From Tateyamaria omphalii (GTDB lineage Bacteria > Pseudomonadota > Alphaproteobacteria > Rhodobacterales > Rhodobacteraceae), in NCBI RefSeq assembly GCF_014651375.1, contig NZ_BMWT01000003.1:1-64000 (forward strand): 64,000 bases of DNA, given 5' to 3'. The first letter of the stretch is position 1. Every line of letters starts with the position of its first letter. Positions 1 through 8,487 of this stretch are shown in pieces. The position numbers and the translations under genes were made by a program. The notes under the pieces were generated by a model that made no database searches, was not told the origin of the DNA, and was given only the letters and a program-made list of their open reading frames with translations.

Positions 1-760
1 AATTGACCGTGCGATGCGTCCGGATTGATCGGGACGGACAAAAAACACAAAATCCGACACTTTTGACTGGTCCAAACGGACGATTTCTGGAGCGAACAGA
101 TACCAGGATTGGACCGGTGATCGCGAAACACGGCGTTATCAGACCGTGCAAGCTGAACGGCAGTTCATTTACGTCGGTGTTCAAAGGCCAAGGACAGGTC
201 ATTGTGCCAAAACGGCGGTCATCGCGCCTGTGACGACAACGAGATCCACGGATTGAAGTGGACCTGTTTGGGAAGAAAAGCCGCCCGCTTCACTAGACGT
301 ACGGGAGGAGGTGTACGCTGGCAGAACGGGCGACCTTGCTTCTCTACCAATGACCGTATTGGCTGGCGCAGCCATCTCACAACAAGAAAATGGTGATCTG
401 GCCGTGAAATCTTCTGCATTGCAGCATTTGCTGAAGAAATGGTCACACCGACAAAGAAAACGCAAAAGTTTGGCGATCACGTTGTGCGTTTGGCTCAAGG
501 TCCTGCGTGCTGCAGTGCGAATCCGGTGGTCTGTTGCGTCACGGGACGGCAGTCCGACTGCGTCGTGCAATACTCGGAATGTCCAGTCACCCTTTGTGCA
601 AGATCAGTATGAACGGGCCAAGATATGTCATTATCCGATGCAGCCCGGACCGTCGGGCCGAACACTCAAATGCCAGCGGTGTCCAACAAAGCTCTGGTGT
701 GCTGAAAAAATTCACCGCACAGTTACGATCGGAAGTCCGAAAAACACGGGAAAGCGCCAA
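1..760. other. 760-base stretch without a convincing gene
   Basis: Short open frames occur on both strands, but none resembles a protein family I recognise and they overlap each other. The open frame that runs into the downstream oxidoreductase is in phase from about 311. Its first 150 codons look non-protein-like and precede the family's normal N-terminus, so I treat them as upstream sequence. It may hold the promoter of the oxidoreductase/dipeptidase pair or the remains of decayed genes. No tRNA, repeat or transposase is visible. Confidence 0.5.
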
Positions 761-1969
761 ATGCCCAATGCACCGAAACACAGCACGTACGATGTAGTGA
801 TCGTTGGCGGCGCCATTATGGGGGCTTCGACGGCTTGGTTTTTGACAGACAACTCTGACTTTGACGGTCGTGTTCTGGTCGTTGAACGGGACCCGACCTA
901 TTCGTCATGCTCGACTGCTCACACAAACAGCTGCATGCGACAGCAGTTTTCCAGCGAGTTGAACGTCCGCATCAGTCAGTTCGCTGCGGAATTTGTAAAG
1001 AATATGCGTCAATACATGGGGGGCGACGATCGGATACCAGAATTGGGAATTCGTAGCTTTGGCTACATGTACTTGGCCGATACAGCAGAATTTGCCGACA
1101 CGTTGCGCTCAAACCTCGACGTACAGCATGCAGCGGGTGCTGCAACGCAACTGATGACACCCGACCAGATCAAAGCGGCGTACCCTTTCTACAATGTGGA
1201 CGACATTCTGCTGGGATCCATCAATACTGTGGACGAAGGGTATTGGGATGGCGCAGCGGTCTTTGATTGGTGGCGCAGACAAAGCCGCGAGCGTGGTGTC
1301 GAGTATGTTCAAAATGAAGTGGTCGCGATGGCGCGTAACGCAACGGGGACCTCAATTGAAAGCGTCACGCTGGCCAGTGGAGAGGTTGTGTCGTGCGGAC
1401 ACGTCGTGAATGCGTCAGGCCCCCGTGCTGCACGTACGGCGCGCATGGCGGGCATTGATGTTCCGGTGGAACCGCGCAAGCGTTATTCATGGGTGTTCAA
1501 GGCTGAGCGGCCTCTTGATCGCGATCTTCCGCTGACCATCGATCCGTCAGGTGTCCATGTACGTGAAAATGGCGGTGGCACATACCAGGCGGGCGGGCAC
1601 TCGGACGTTGATCCAGCCGTCGACTATGACGATTTCACAATGGACCACAGCCTCTGGGAAAACCATGTCTGGCCCATACTGGCCACGCGCATTCCGCAGT
1701 TTGAGGCGATAAAGGTGACCAGTGAATGGGGTGGCCACTATGCCATGAACACCTTTGATCACAATGCGATTGTGGGGCCGCATAATGAGGTTGAGAATTT
1801 CATCTTCCTCAACGGGTTTTCCGGCCACGGTCTGCAACAATCACCTGCGATGGGCCGCGGCGTGGCCGAATGGCTGACATATGGGGCGTTTCGCAGTCTC
1901 GACCTGTCTCTGTTCAGCTACGATCGACTTGTCTCAGATGAGCCTATCTTCGAAAAAGCAGTGATCTGA
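761..1969 (+). CDS. FAD-dependent oxidoreductase (DAO / glycine oxidase family)
   Basis: A predicted 402-residue flavoprotein of the D-amino-acid-oxidase-like family, which oxidises secondary or tertiary amines and amino acids with FAD. The ADP-binding fold is at the very N-terminus (VIVGGAIMG, residues 13-21), followed by an acidic ribose-binding end (VVERD). The usual C-terminal FAD/substrate segment is present around residues 335-360 (NAIVGP, then GFSGHGLQQSP). The frame is open further upstream, but ATG 761 places the Rossmann motif at the normal position. A predicted M19 dipeptidase follows after 23 bases, so the two probably form an operon acting on one small amide or amine. The substrate cannot be read from the sequence. 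Confidence 0.85.
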   Translation: MPNAPKHSTYDVVIVGGAIMGASTAWFLTDNSDFDGRVLVVERDPTYSSCSTAHTNSCMRQQFSSELNVRISQFAAEFVKNMRQYMGGDDRIPELGIRSFGYMYLADTAEFADTLRSNLDVQHAAGAATQLMTPDQIKAAYPFYNVDDILLGSINTVDEGYWDGAAVFDWWRRQSRERGVEYVQNEVVAMARNATGTSIESVTLASGEVVSCGHVVNASGPRAARTARMAGIDVPVEPRKRYSWVFKAERPLDRDLPLTIDPSGVHVRENGGGTYQAGGHSDVDPAVDYDDFTMDHSLWENHVWPILATRIPQFEAIKVTSEWGGHYAMNTFDHNAIVGPHNEVENFIFLNGFSGHGLQQSPAMGRGVAEWLTYGAFRSLDLSLFSYDRLVSDEPIFEKAVI

Positions 1970-1992
1970 ACAACTAAGAAACGAGCCGCCCA

Positions 1993-2967
1993 ATGCGCAT
2001 CGACAACCTTCAGTACTGCAGATGGTCTGAGAAAATATTTCGCCAGATGCGTCAGGGCGACATGGATGCCGTGCATGTCACCATTTCTTACCACGAGAAT
2101 TTCAGGGAAACCGTGTTGAATTTCGAGGCGTGGAACCGTTGGTTCGAGCTTTATCCTGACCTCATCGTCAAAGGGGTGTCAGCCTGTGATATTGATCGAG
2201 CTAAGGCCGATGGCAAAACGGCGATCTTCTTTGGATTTCAAAACCCCAGCCCCATCGAAGACGATATTGGTCTGGTCGAAATCGTTCACACGCTTGGCGC
2301 ACGCTTTATGCAGCTGACTTACAACAACCAGTCCCTGCTTGCGACGGGTTGTTACGAGAACGAAGATACCGGCATCACCCGAATGGGGCGGCAGGTGATC
2401 AAGGAGATGAACCGCGTAGGGCTTGTCGTGGACATGAGCCATTCGGCAGACCGGTCGACGATCGAGGCGGCGGATGTTTCGGAGCGGCCTATCGCAATTA
2501 CCCATGCGAACCCGCACACTTGGCACCCGGCCTTGCGGAACAAGCGCGACGACGTCATCCAGGCGGTGACGTCGAATGGCGGAATGCTCGGGTTTTCGCT
2601 TTACCCGCACCACCTCAAGGACGGGTCGAACTGCACCCTGCAATCCTTTTGCGAGGCAATTGCACGTGCTGCGGACAAGTTTGGTACCGACAAGATCGGC
2701 ATTGGGTCGGACCTGTGTCAGGATCAACCGGATTCTGTCGTTGAATGGATGCGCGTAGGCCGGTGGTCGAAAGAAATCGACTATGGCGAAGGGTCTGCCG
2801 CCAATCCGGGATTTCCTCCGCAACCGGATTGGTTCCGCGACAACCGTGATTTCGGAAACATCAAGAATGGTCTACGAGCGATCGGCATGTCCGACGACGA
2901 AGTTGACGGCATCATGGGGGGCAACTGGTATCGGTTTTATTCCGAGAATTTTGGTCCGGCGGTTTAA
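1993..2967 (+). CDS. Membrane dipeptidase-like hydrolase (peptidase M19)
   Basis: A 324-residue member of the renal dipeptidase (M19) amidohydrolase superfamily, which hydrolyses dipeptides or small amides with a binuclear zinc centre. The two histidine segments of the family are visible: DMSHS near residue 147 and ITHANP near 169. GIGSDL marks a late barrel strand. The canonical N-terminal H-x-D metal motif is not seen; the protein starts MRIDNLQYCRWS where it would be expected. It could be a subfamily with altered metal binding rather than a true dipeptidase. It lies 23 bases after the FAD oxidoreductase, suggesting co-transcription and a shared substrate pathway. Confidence 0.8.
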   Translation: MRIDNLQYCRWSEKIFRQMRQGDMDAVHVTISYHENFRETVLNFEAWNRWFELYPDLIVKGVSACDIDRAKADGKTAIFFGFQNPSPIEDDIGLVEIVHTLGARFMQLTYNNQSLLATGCYENEDTGITRMGRQVIKEMNRVGLVVDMSHSADRSTIEAADVSERPIAITHANPHTWHPALRNKRDDVIQAVTSNGGMLGFSLYPHHLKDGSNCTLQSFCEAIARAADKFGTDKIGIGSDLCQDQPDSVVEWMRVGRWSKEIDYGEGSAANPGFPPQPDWFRDNRDFGNIKNGLRAIGMSDDEVDGIMGGNWYRFYSENFGPAV

Positions 2968-3022
2968 ACGGAACGGATGGTGACGGCCATCACAATCAGC
3001 TTGATCGGCCTGAACAGTGTGA

Positions 3023-3145
3023 GTTGGCAGCGGGTCCGGCCATCCGATCCGTGACGGGCATGATGTAAAAGCGTTCGATTTCTTTGCAGAAATGACCGAG
3101 GACCTGTCGAAAGAGCAGGGGACGGAGGTGATCGTGCGCCGCTAA
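3023..3145 (+). pseudogene. Possible C-terminal relic of a broken gene
   Basis: After a stop at 3020-3022, this frame reads about 40 protein-like residues ending EQGTEVIVRR and a TAA at 3143. It has no credible start, and upstream the same frame is broken by several stops. A second frame from ATG 2977 to 3054 gives a short hydrophobic start and overlaps it. This is consistent with a decayed reading frame with a frameshift, but I cannot name the parent family. Confidence 0.25.
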
Positions 3146-3185
3146 GCCTCTTGTTCGTTTGTACTAGCCGAGCTAAGGGCGAACC

Positions 3186-3680
3186 ATGCAAGGTTTGGAT
3201 TTCAAAGAAGGCGAAGTTATCGCAACGATAGCGGCATCGCCTGGACGTCGCATCCTGGGGATAGGTTCGCTTTGGGTGCTTTCACTGTTGGTGATCTATG
3301 TAGGCGTCGTGAGACCACCCGAGATTGGTTGGCAACTGTTTCTCTTTGCCCTCGGTGGTGGCTCAATTTGGATTGCGGAAAAGATGCGACGGGCAACTGC
3401 CCTAACGCTGGAGCTGACACCGGAAGTGCTGCGAGACAGTTCGGGTGCGATGGTTGCACTTACCGCCGACATCCAATCCTTGGATCGCGGCATGTTCGCC
3501 TTCAAGCCATCAAACGGGTTCTTGCTGCGTTTGAATACCGCGGGGGGACGAGCGTGGCGTCCTGGACTGTGGTGGCGTCTTGGCAATCGGGTTGGGGTAG
3601 GTGGTATGACCCCGGGTCACCAAGCAAAATTCATGGCCGAGATACTCTCGGCCATGATTGCAGAGCGTTCGTCGGACTAG
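3186..3680 (+). CDS. Hypothetical small membrane protein
   Basis: A 164-residue protein I do not recognise by function. Two hydrophobic segments (about residues 24-41 and 46-65) suggest a hairpin in the inner membrane. They are followed by a soluble, beta-rich C-terminal part of about 95 residues that resembles the PH-like (bPH) arrangement of many small bacterial membrane proteins; this resemblance is a weak inference. Its stop at 3678-3680 directly abuts the stop of the convergent TadE-like gene, so there is no room for a separate terminator. Codon use is like that of its neighbours, so it is probably a real gene. Confidence 0.6.
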   Translation: MQGLDFKEGEVIATIAASPGRRILGIGSLWVLSLLVIYVGVVRPPEIGWQLFLFALGGGSIWIAEKMRRATALTLELTPEVLRDSSGAMVALTADIQSLDRGMFAFKPSNGFLLRLNTAGGRAWRPGLWWRLGNRVGVGGMTPGHQAKFMAEILSAMIAERSSD

Positions 3681-4232
3681 TCATCCGTCCGACCAAAGTA
3701 CGCGGGGCGCATAGCGAGGACGTGTGAACACAAAGTTCTGGATCTCGCGGTTCTGTAGGCCCGTCGCAAACGGTGGGTCATACTTGACGAATGTTTCGAC
3801 CACCATCACGTGCTCGTTGTGCGGCATGACGGGCAAAAGCGTTTTCAGCTCGCTTACGTCAGCGTCTCCGCGCGCCGGTCTCCACCCCTTGGCTTGAGAC
3901 CAATCGCGCTTGTACACACCATTCTCGGCGTCGTATTTCACGCTTGTCACCCGGACTGCCACGTTGCCTTCGGTATTGGCTGTCAGGTAGGCAAGGACGT
4001 CTCGTGTACCATTCATATAGGCCGTGTCCAGCGGTGTTGTTTCGCGCGAGATGATGTCGCCGATTGTGTACGCCGCCTTCTGATTGATCGAATGCTGCCG
4101 ATACGAGTCAAAGATGGCAAACATCGACAGATAGGCCCAGAACAGAACCGGAATAATGATAACCGTTTCAACCGCAAGGCTGCCACGCTCGTCGTCGTGG
4201 AAGGTTCTTAGTTTTGCGATAAAGCGTTTCAT
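3681..4232 (-). CDS. TadE/TadG-family pseudopilin-like protein
   Basis: A 183-residue protein with a short basic N-terminus, an E-rich turn (DDERGSLAVE) and one transmembrane segment at about residues 19-42, then a periplasmic domain of about 140 residues. This is the TadE-like layout of minor pseudopilins of the Tad (tight adherence) secretion system. It is the last gene of a three-gene minus-strand operon and overlaps the preceding gene by one base (TGATG), indicating translational coupling. No tadA/B/C, rcpA or flp gene is in the window, so this is a satellite of a Tad locus located elsewhere. Confidence 0.75.
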   Translation of the reverse strand: MKRFIAKLRTFHDDERGSLAVETVIIIPVLFWAYLSMFAIFDSYRQHSINQKAAYTIGDIISRETTPLDTAYMNGTRDVLAYLTANTEGNVAVRVTSVKYDAENGVYKRDWSQAKGWRPARGDADVSELKTLLPVMPHNEHVMVVETFVKYDPPFATGLQNREIQNFVFTRPRYAPRVLWSDG

Positions 4233-4768
4233 CAGCTTGGCTCCTGCACAAATCCGGACATCGAGACCATTTTAACGCGGCCTGCACCATCCTTGGTGAA
4301 CGATGCCCCCAACCCGGTCATCGGGAACACCGGTTTGAAGCTGTAGCAAGCGCGCAGCATCATCAGCTGGTGTTCGGCCCCGTGCACGAAGGTTGTCGAC
4401 GGTGTTATGGGCATTGACACATCCGCACAGTCGGGCTCATTCGGGAACACTGCAAAGTTGCGCGCAGATACTGGCATCATTTCCAGTTTCAGCGTGGTGT
4501 CACAGTCTTCCAGGAAGCCGGCATATTCGCACACCATCGTTTTGATGTCGCTGTGTGAATAATTGGCTCCTGTATTCAGCCGGACGTTGCGGACCGCAAT
4601 GTCCAGGCCCCGATCCAGAAATCCTTGGCGGACTGAATAGATGCCGAGTTCGACCGATGTCATGAAGAGGGTGAACATAAGTGGGATTGCAAGTGCGAAT
4701 TCCACCACCATCTGGCCATCCTCTTCACGCCGGAAACGGCGGAGGAACGATTTGGGATTGAAGGTCAT
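4232..4768 (-). CDS. TadE-family pseudopilin-like protein
   Basis: A 178-residue protein. I chose ATG 4768 because it overlaps the preceding stop as ATGA and gives a normal TadE N-terminus: a basic stretch, then EEDGQMVVEFALAIPLMF leading into one transmembrane helix at about residues 18-42. The glutamate in VVEFALAIP corresponds to the conserved pseudopilin glutamate. Several cysteines in the periplasmic part (for example VCEYAGFLEDCD) may form disulfides. The gene is translationally coupled to the TadG-like gene before it and to the TadE-like gene after it. Confidence 0.75.
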   Translation of the reverse strand: MTFNPKSFLRRFRREEDGQMVVEFALAIPLMFTLFMTSVELGIYSVRQGFLDRGLDIAVRNVRLNTGANYSHSDIKTMVCEYAGFLEDCDTTLKLEMMPVSARNFAVFPNEPDCADVSMPITPSTTFVHGAEHQLMMLRACYSFKPVFPMTGLGASFTKDGAGRVKMVSMSGFVQEPS

Positions 4769-6180
4769 TGGGTCAGCCTCAGTTGGTTGATTTGCTTGGC
4801 AATTGCCGCGAAGGCTTCGGTGATTTCGACGCCTTCCACCCGGAAGAAGTGACTGGGCGAAGACGCGCAGTCTTCCATGACACCTGCAGAGTAGTCGGTG
4901 ACTTCGAAGCCGACGGACCACACGACGATACCTTGTTCTTTGGCGGCGTCGCAGATGTTGCTAAGCATGGAGTCAGCCTGTGCCGACGTATACTTGGTGT
5001 AGCGCCAATTGCTCCAACTGCCGCGCACATAGTTGTTTAGGTACCAGTGCAGCGGATAGCGGCTCCAGTGTGCGTAGTGTGAAGTGTTGGCATAATACCA
5101 TGGCTGGATACGTGTCGTGTCCACGTTTTGACCATCGGTCATCAGAACGACCGTCTTGAGCGTTTCACCATCGGAGTAGGCAGCAGGACGATTTGCGAAT
5201 ACATCAGCCACGATGTTTTCATCCGGCCCGGCCAGCTCCTGGGTGATCGGGCGGAAGGTTGGGTCCAGCAGCGCCACGCCCCATTTCATACCAAGGTGGA
5301 TCGATGTGTTGGCGCGTGCGCGGTAATCTTCGATCGTGTTCTTGAGAGACGTGGCGTTCTGGCTGAACGGAACGATCTCTTCGAAGCTTTGCTTGGGGCA
5401 ACCAGGGTTGCTGACTGGATTGGAGTAGTTCCAACCTTCGTCAAAGTGCTGCATCTGCTCATATGTTGAATCCAGATCCAGACCAGTTGTCGAAAAGTCT
5501 GGAATTTCGAAGTCAACGCAATACGAGTAGTTGTGCAGGTGGTTTGTGTCCATCCGCGAGAAGATTTCATACCCGGCATTCACCTGCGCGGTGTATGGGA
5601 TCAGAGAAATCGAGATCAGGTTCTCGTTTTCCTCTCGAATGACGGTGTCCACAAAAGTCGTGGCCGCATCCTGCAGGTTCTCCATCTTATTGTTCCAGCC
5701 CATCGAGCCGGAAATATCGAGAACCATTGAAATCTCAACATTGGACACACGCTCTTCAGCCTGAGCTAATGCTGGTACAGGCAGTTCACTTACGCCCATC
5801 AGGCGCATAAACTGCGTGTTGGTCGACATATTCGCCGATGCGGTAACCGTCCGAAAATTCAAACCTTGGTCAACGGTCACCGAAGAGAGGTACGCACTCA
5901 TCCCGGACTTGTCGAAGTAGTCGCGTACCACGGCTTCAGGATCCAGAGGCTGATCCAGGTCGGCAGCCGCCAGAACGGCGCGGTCAACAGTTGCCTGCAT
6001 CCGCGTGCGTTCCATCTCGTTCCGCATCAGGTCGACGCCGATGCCGCCAACCAATATCATCATAAAGAACATCGCGACGGCGAAAATGGTCATGGACCCC
6101 GAGTCGTCGCGCGCAAATCCGGCAACGCTGTTTTTCAGCCCCGCCTTTGTCGTCAGTTTCCGTGTCCACATCATTAACAT
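4765..6180 (-). CDS. TadG-like protein with von Willebrand factor A domain
   Basis: A 471-residue protein: a cytoplasmic start, a TadG-like N-terminal membrane segment (about residues 28-50, DDSGSMTIFAVAMFF...), a linker, then a vWA domain from about residue 148 to the end. The MIDAS metal site is intact (DISGSMG, residues 155-161; MTDGQ near 347). The family contributes to Tad pilus assembly and surface adhesion. It is the first gene of the minus-strand tadG-tadE-tadE operon and is divergent from glutamate dehydrogenase across about 300 bases. Several cysteines flank loops in the vWA domain, as expected for a periplasmic protein. Confidence 0.8.
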   Translation of the reverse strand: MLMMWTRKLTTKAGLKNSVAGFARDDSGSMTIFAVAMFFMMILVGGIGVDLMRNEMERTRMQATVDRAVLAAADLDQPLDPEAVVRDYFDKSGMSAYLSSVTVDQGLNFRTVTASANMSTNTQFMRLMGVSELPVPALAQAEERVSNVEISMVLDISGSMGWNNKMENLQDAATTFVDTVIREENENLISISLIPYTAQVNAGYEIFSRMDTNHLHNYSYCVDFEIPDFSTTGLDLDSTYEQMQHFDEGWNYSNPVSNPGCPKQSFEEIVPFSQNATSLKNTIEDYRARANTSIHLGMKWGVALLDPTFRPITQELAGPDENIVADVFANRPAAYSDGETLKTVVLMTDGQNVDTTRIQPWYYANTSHYAHWSRYPLHWYLNNYVRGSWSNWRYTKYTSAQADSMLSNICDAAKEQGIVVWSVGFEVTDYSAGVMEDCASSPSHFFRVEGVEITEAFAAIAKQINQLRLTQ

Positions 6181-6336
6181 AATGCACCTTATATTTTTTG
6201 GTCATCACAGGCCTTAACAGCCTTTTGTCCAACAGTCGGTGTGGCGTCCGAATGTGGCCGAAATCAGGCAAAAGGGGGAAACCTATGGGGAGATTTGGAA
6301 TGGATTGTCATCAATCCGTCTGCGTATGTCATACTG

Positions 6337-6351
6337 TTTACAATTCATTAA
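6337..6351 (+). promoter_or_regulatory. CtrA-like half-site pair (weak)
   Basis: TTTA, seven bases, then TTAA, in the region between the divergent tadG-like and gdhA genes. This is one mismatch from the alphaproteobacterial CtrA consensus TTAA-N7-TTAA. CtrA controls pili and motility in this group, so control of the tad genes is plausible. A single degenerate AT-rich match can occur by chance. Confidence 0.2.
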
Positions 6352-6478
6352 GAAGTGACGCTAAAGCGTGTGATGTTCTCAATACGCACAAAAAATTCGC
6401 ACTGGTTAACGGAACCGTCATAGGCTGGCTTCAATGACTCGAACTCAAGTGAGTCGTGCCGGAAAAAGGAGATCCCGG

Positions 6479-7909
6479 ATGAGCACCCCCAATGAGCCCA
6501 GTTTCCGTGAAAGTGTGGACATCATGTTCAACCGCGCTGTTGCACTGATGGATCTTCCACCGGGCTTGGAAGAAAAGATCAGGGTGTGCAACGCCACCTA
6601 TACCGTCCGGTTCGGCGTGAGACTGCGCGGACAGATACAGACGTTCACTGGATATCGATCCGTTCATTCAGAGCATATGGAGCCGGTAAAAGGCGGTATC
6701 CGCTTTGCCTTGGGCGTTAATCAGGACGAAGTCGAAGCGCTGGCCGCGCTGATGACATACAAGTGCGCACTGGTCGAAGCTCCATTCGGGGGCTCAAAGG
6801 GCGGATTGCATGTTGATCCGCGCGAATATGATGAGCACGAGATGGAGTTGATCACCCGTCGTTTCGCATACGAGCTGATCAAGCGCGACATGATCAACCC
6901 GGCTCAGAACGTACCTGCCCCTGACATGGGGACCGGTGAGCGCGAGATGGCTTGGATTGCTGACCAGTATAAGCGGATGAACACGACCGACATCAATGGC
7001 GTGGCTTGTGTCACCGGCAAACCGACCAATGCTGGCGGCATTCAAGGCAGGACCGAGGCCACTGGTCGAGGTGTCCAATATGCGCTGCGCGAGTTTTTCC
7101 GCGATGCCACGGGCGTCGAGAAGGCTGGTATGTCCGGTACGCTGGATGGCAAGCGGGTCGTCGTCCAGGGGCTGGGCAATGTGGGATACCACGCAGCGAA
7201 GTTCCTTGCCGATGAGGATGGTTGCAAAATCGTCGGCATCATTGAACGCGATGGTGCGCTTGTAGATGATCGCGGTTTGGACGTGGATGCAGTACGCAAC
7301 TGGATTGCAGGTCACGGCGGCGTCTCGGGCTATCCCGATGGCACATATGTGGAAAACGGCAGTTCAGTTTTGGAGAAGGATTGCGACATCCTCGTGCCTG
7401 CCGCCCTTGAAGGCGTGATTAACCTTTCGAATGCGGCTCGGGTCACGGCACCGCTGATCATTGAGGCTGCAAATGGTCCGGTGACTGCGGGTGCCGATGC
7501 CATTCTGCGCGAAAAGGGAACGGTCATCATTCCGGACATGTATGCCAATGCCGGTGGTGTTACCGTGTCTTACTTCGAATGGGTCAAGAACCTCAGCCAC
7601 ATCCGCTTTGGTCGGATGCAGCGCCGACAGGAAGAGGCGCGGCACCAGCTCGTTGTGGATGAGCTGGAACGGCTTAGCCGCCATCTGGGCGATGCGTGGT
7701 CGATGACCCCGGATTTCAAAGATAAGTACCTGCGGGGCGCGGATGAACTGGAACTGGTGCGTTCGGGTCTCGATGACACGATGCGGGCAGCATATCAGTC
7801 CATGGCGTCAGTCTGGCACGATAGGGGCGATGTCGATGATTTGCGTACGGCCGCGTATCTCGTGTCGATTGGTAAGGTGGCCGACAGCTATAGGGCCAAA
7901 GGACTGTAG
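6479..7909 (+). CDS. gdhA: Glu/Leu/Phe/Val family glutamate dehydrogenase
   Basis: A 476-residue amino-acid dehydrogenase interconverting glutamate and 2-oxoglutarate plus ammonia with NAD(P). Family signatures are clear: PVKGGIRF, the catalytic-lysine region KCALVEAPFGGSKGG (about residues 93-108), PAPDMGTGEREM, TGRGV, and the Rossmann segment VVVQGLGNVG. ATG 6479 is chosen over the in-frame ATG 6434 because AGGAG lies 7 bases upstream and the length then fits the family. It is divergent from the tad genes, and a 12-bp hairpin follows the stop. It links nitrogen released by the neighbouring amine and amino-acid catabolic genes to central metabolism. Confidence 0.93.
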   Translation: MSTPNEPSFRESVDIMFNRAVALMDLPPGLEEKIRVCNATYTVRFGVRLRGQIQTFTGYRSVHSEHMEPVKGGIRFALGVNQDEVEALAALMTYKCALVEAPFGGSKGGLHVDPREYDEHEMELITRRFAYELIKRDMINPAQNVPAPDMGTGEREMAWIADQYKRMNTTDINGVACVTGKPTNAGGIQGRTEATGRGVQYALREFFRDATGVEKAGMSGTLDGKRVVVQGLGNVGYHAAKFLADEDGCKIVGIIERDGALVDDRGLDVDAVRNWIAGHGGVSGYPDGTYVENGSSVLEKDCDILVPAALEGVINLSNAARVTAPLIIEAANGPVTAGADAILREKGTVIIPDMYANAGGVTVSYFEWVKNLSHIRFGRMQRRQEEARHQLVVDELERLSRHLGDAWSMTPDFKDKYLRGADELELVRSGLDDTMRAAYQSMASVWHDRGDVDDLRTAAYLVSIGKVADSYRAKGL

Positions 7910-7920
7910 TTGCGCGATGA

Positions 7921-7952
7921 CGAGCCAGCGCCGGAATGGCGGTGCTGGTTCG
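7921..7952 (+). terminator. Hairpin after gdhA
   Basis: Twelve bases downstream of the gdhA stop, 7921-7932 pairs with 7941-7952 as a 12-bp stem (two G-T pairs) around an 8-base loop. There is no T-run after it, so it is at best an imperfect intrinsic terminator or an mRNA 3-prime stabiliser. Confidence 0.5.
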
Positions 7953-8487
7953 CCACCCGGTGCTTGACCGAATTGGCGTGGAGGCCCGTGTTTCAGGGTT
8001 GATGTCCTTTTCTGGTGTTTTGCGTGCAATGGTTCGCCACCAACGCTGCACATGGTATTCTGACCGTCCAATCAGATGGTACAGGTGCATCTGCAATCAA
8101 TCGACACCAACGAACAATGGTGACCGCAAGTGTCTTGCTTGCGTGCTTGACCGAGCTGCATGCATCGGCTTTTGCCACTTTTTTTACCTTACACGAGAGG
8201 CAAATCCGATTGGGATAAGACCGTCGGCAAAGTCAAACATGGCCGGGCGTTAAACTCCTGATGGTTATCACCTGACAGCGTCGTAAAAAACGGGTCTGCA
8301 GCGCCGAGCCCCGGTTCGCCGACATTCGAGGCTGAAATACCTCACCTGTGACGTGAAAAACGGTGCGTGCATCGCAATTCGTCGCTGGCAGGCCAGCCCG
8401 TGTCGAAAAGCACCGAAAGTTGTGCCGCAGCTCTTGCTACACCCCACGGGATGGTGATGGTGGTGCCATGAAGGAGCGGAGGTGCGC
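7953..8487. other. 535-base gap upstream of the sarcosine oxidase operon
   Basis: No coding frame here resembles a protein; the 105-codon frame at 7936-8253 lacks a ribosome site and any family resemblance. The region should hold the sox promoter and leader. I looked for a glycine or tetrahydrofolate riboswitch because of the operon's substrates, but could not match a consensus by eye. Two purine-rich stretches, AAGGAG at 8471-8476 and GGAGGT at 8478-8483, precede the soxB start. Confidence 0.4.

Noticed and set aside
311-760. N-terminal extension of the FAD oxidoreductase frame
   Set aside because: The Rossmann motif would be displaced by 150 residues, the residues are not family-like, and ATG 761 gives the normal N-terminus.
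7936-8253. 105-codon open frame before the sox operon
   Set aside because: It has no ribosome site, no family resemblance, and overlaps the gdhA hairpin.
7953-8487. Glycine or tetrahydrofolate riboswitch before soxB
   Set aside because: The substrates make it attractive, but no consensus core could be matched by eye.
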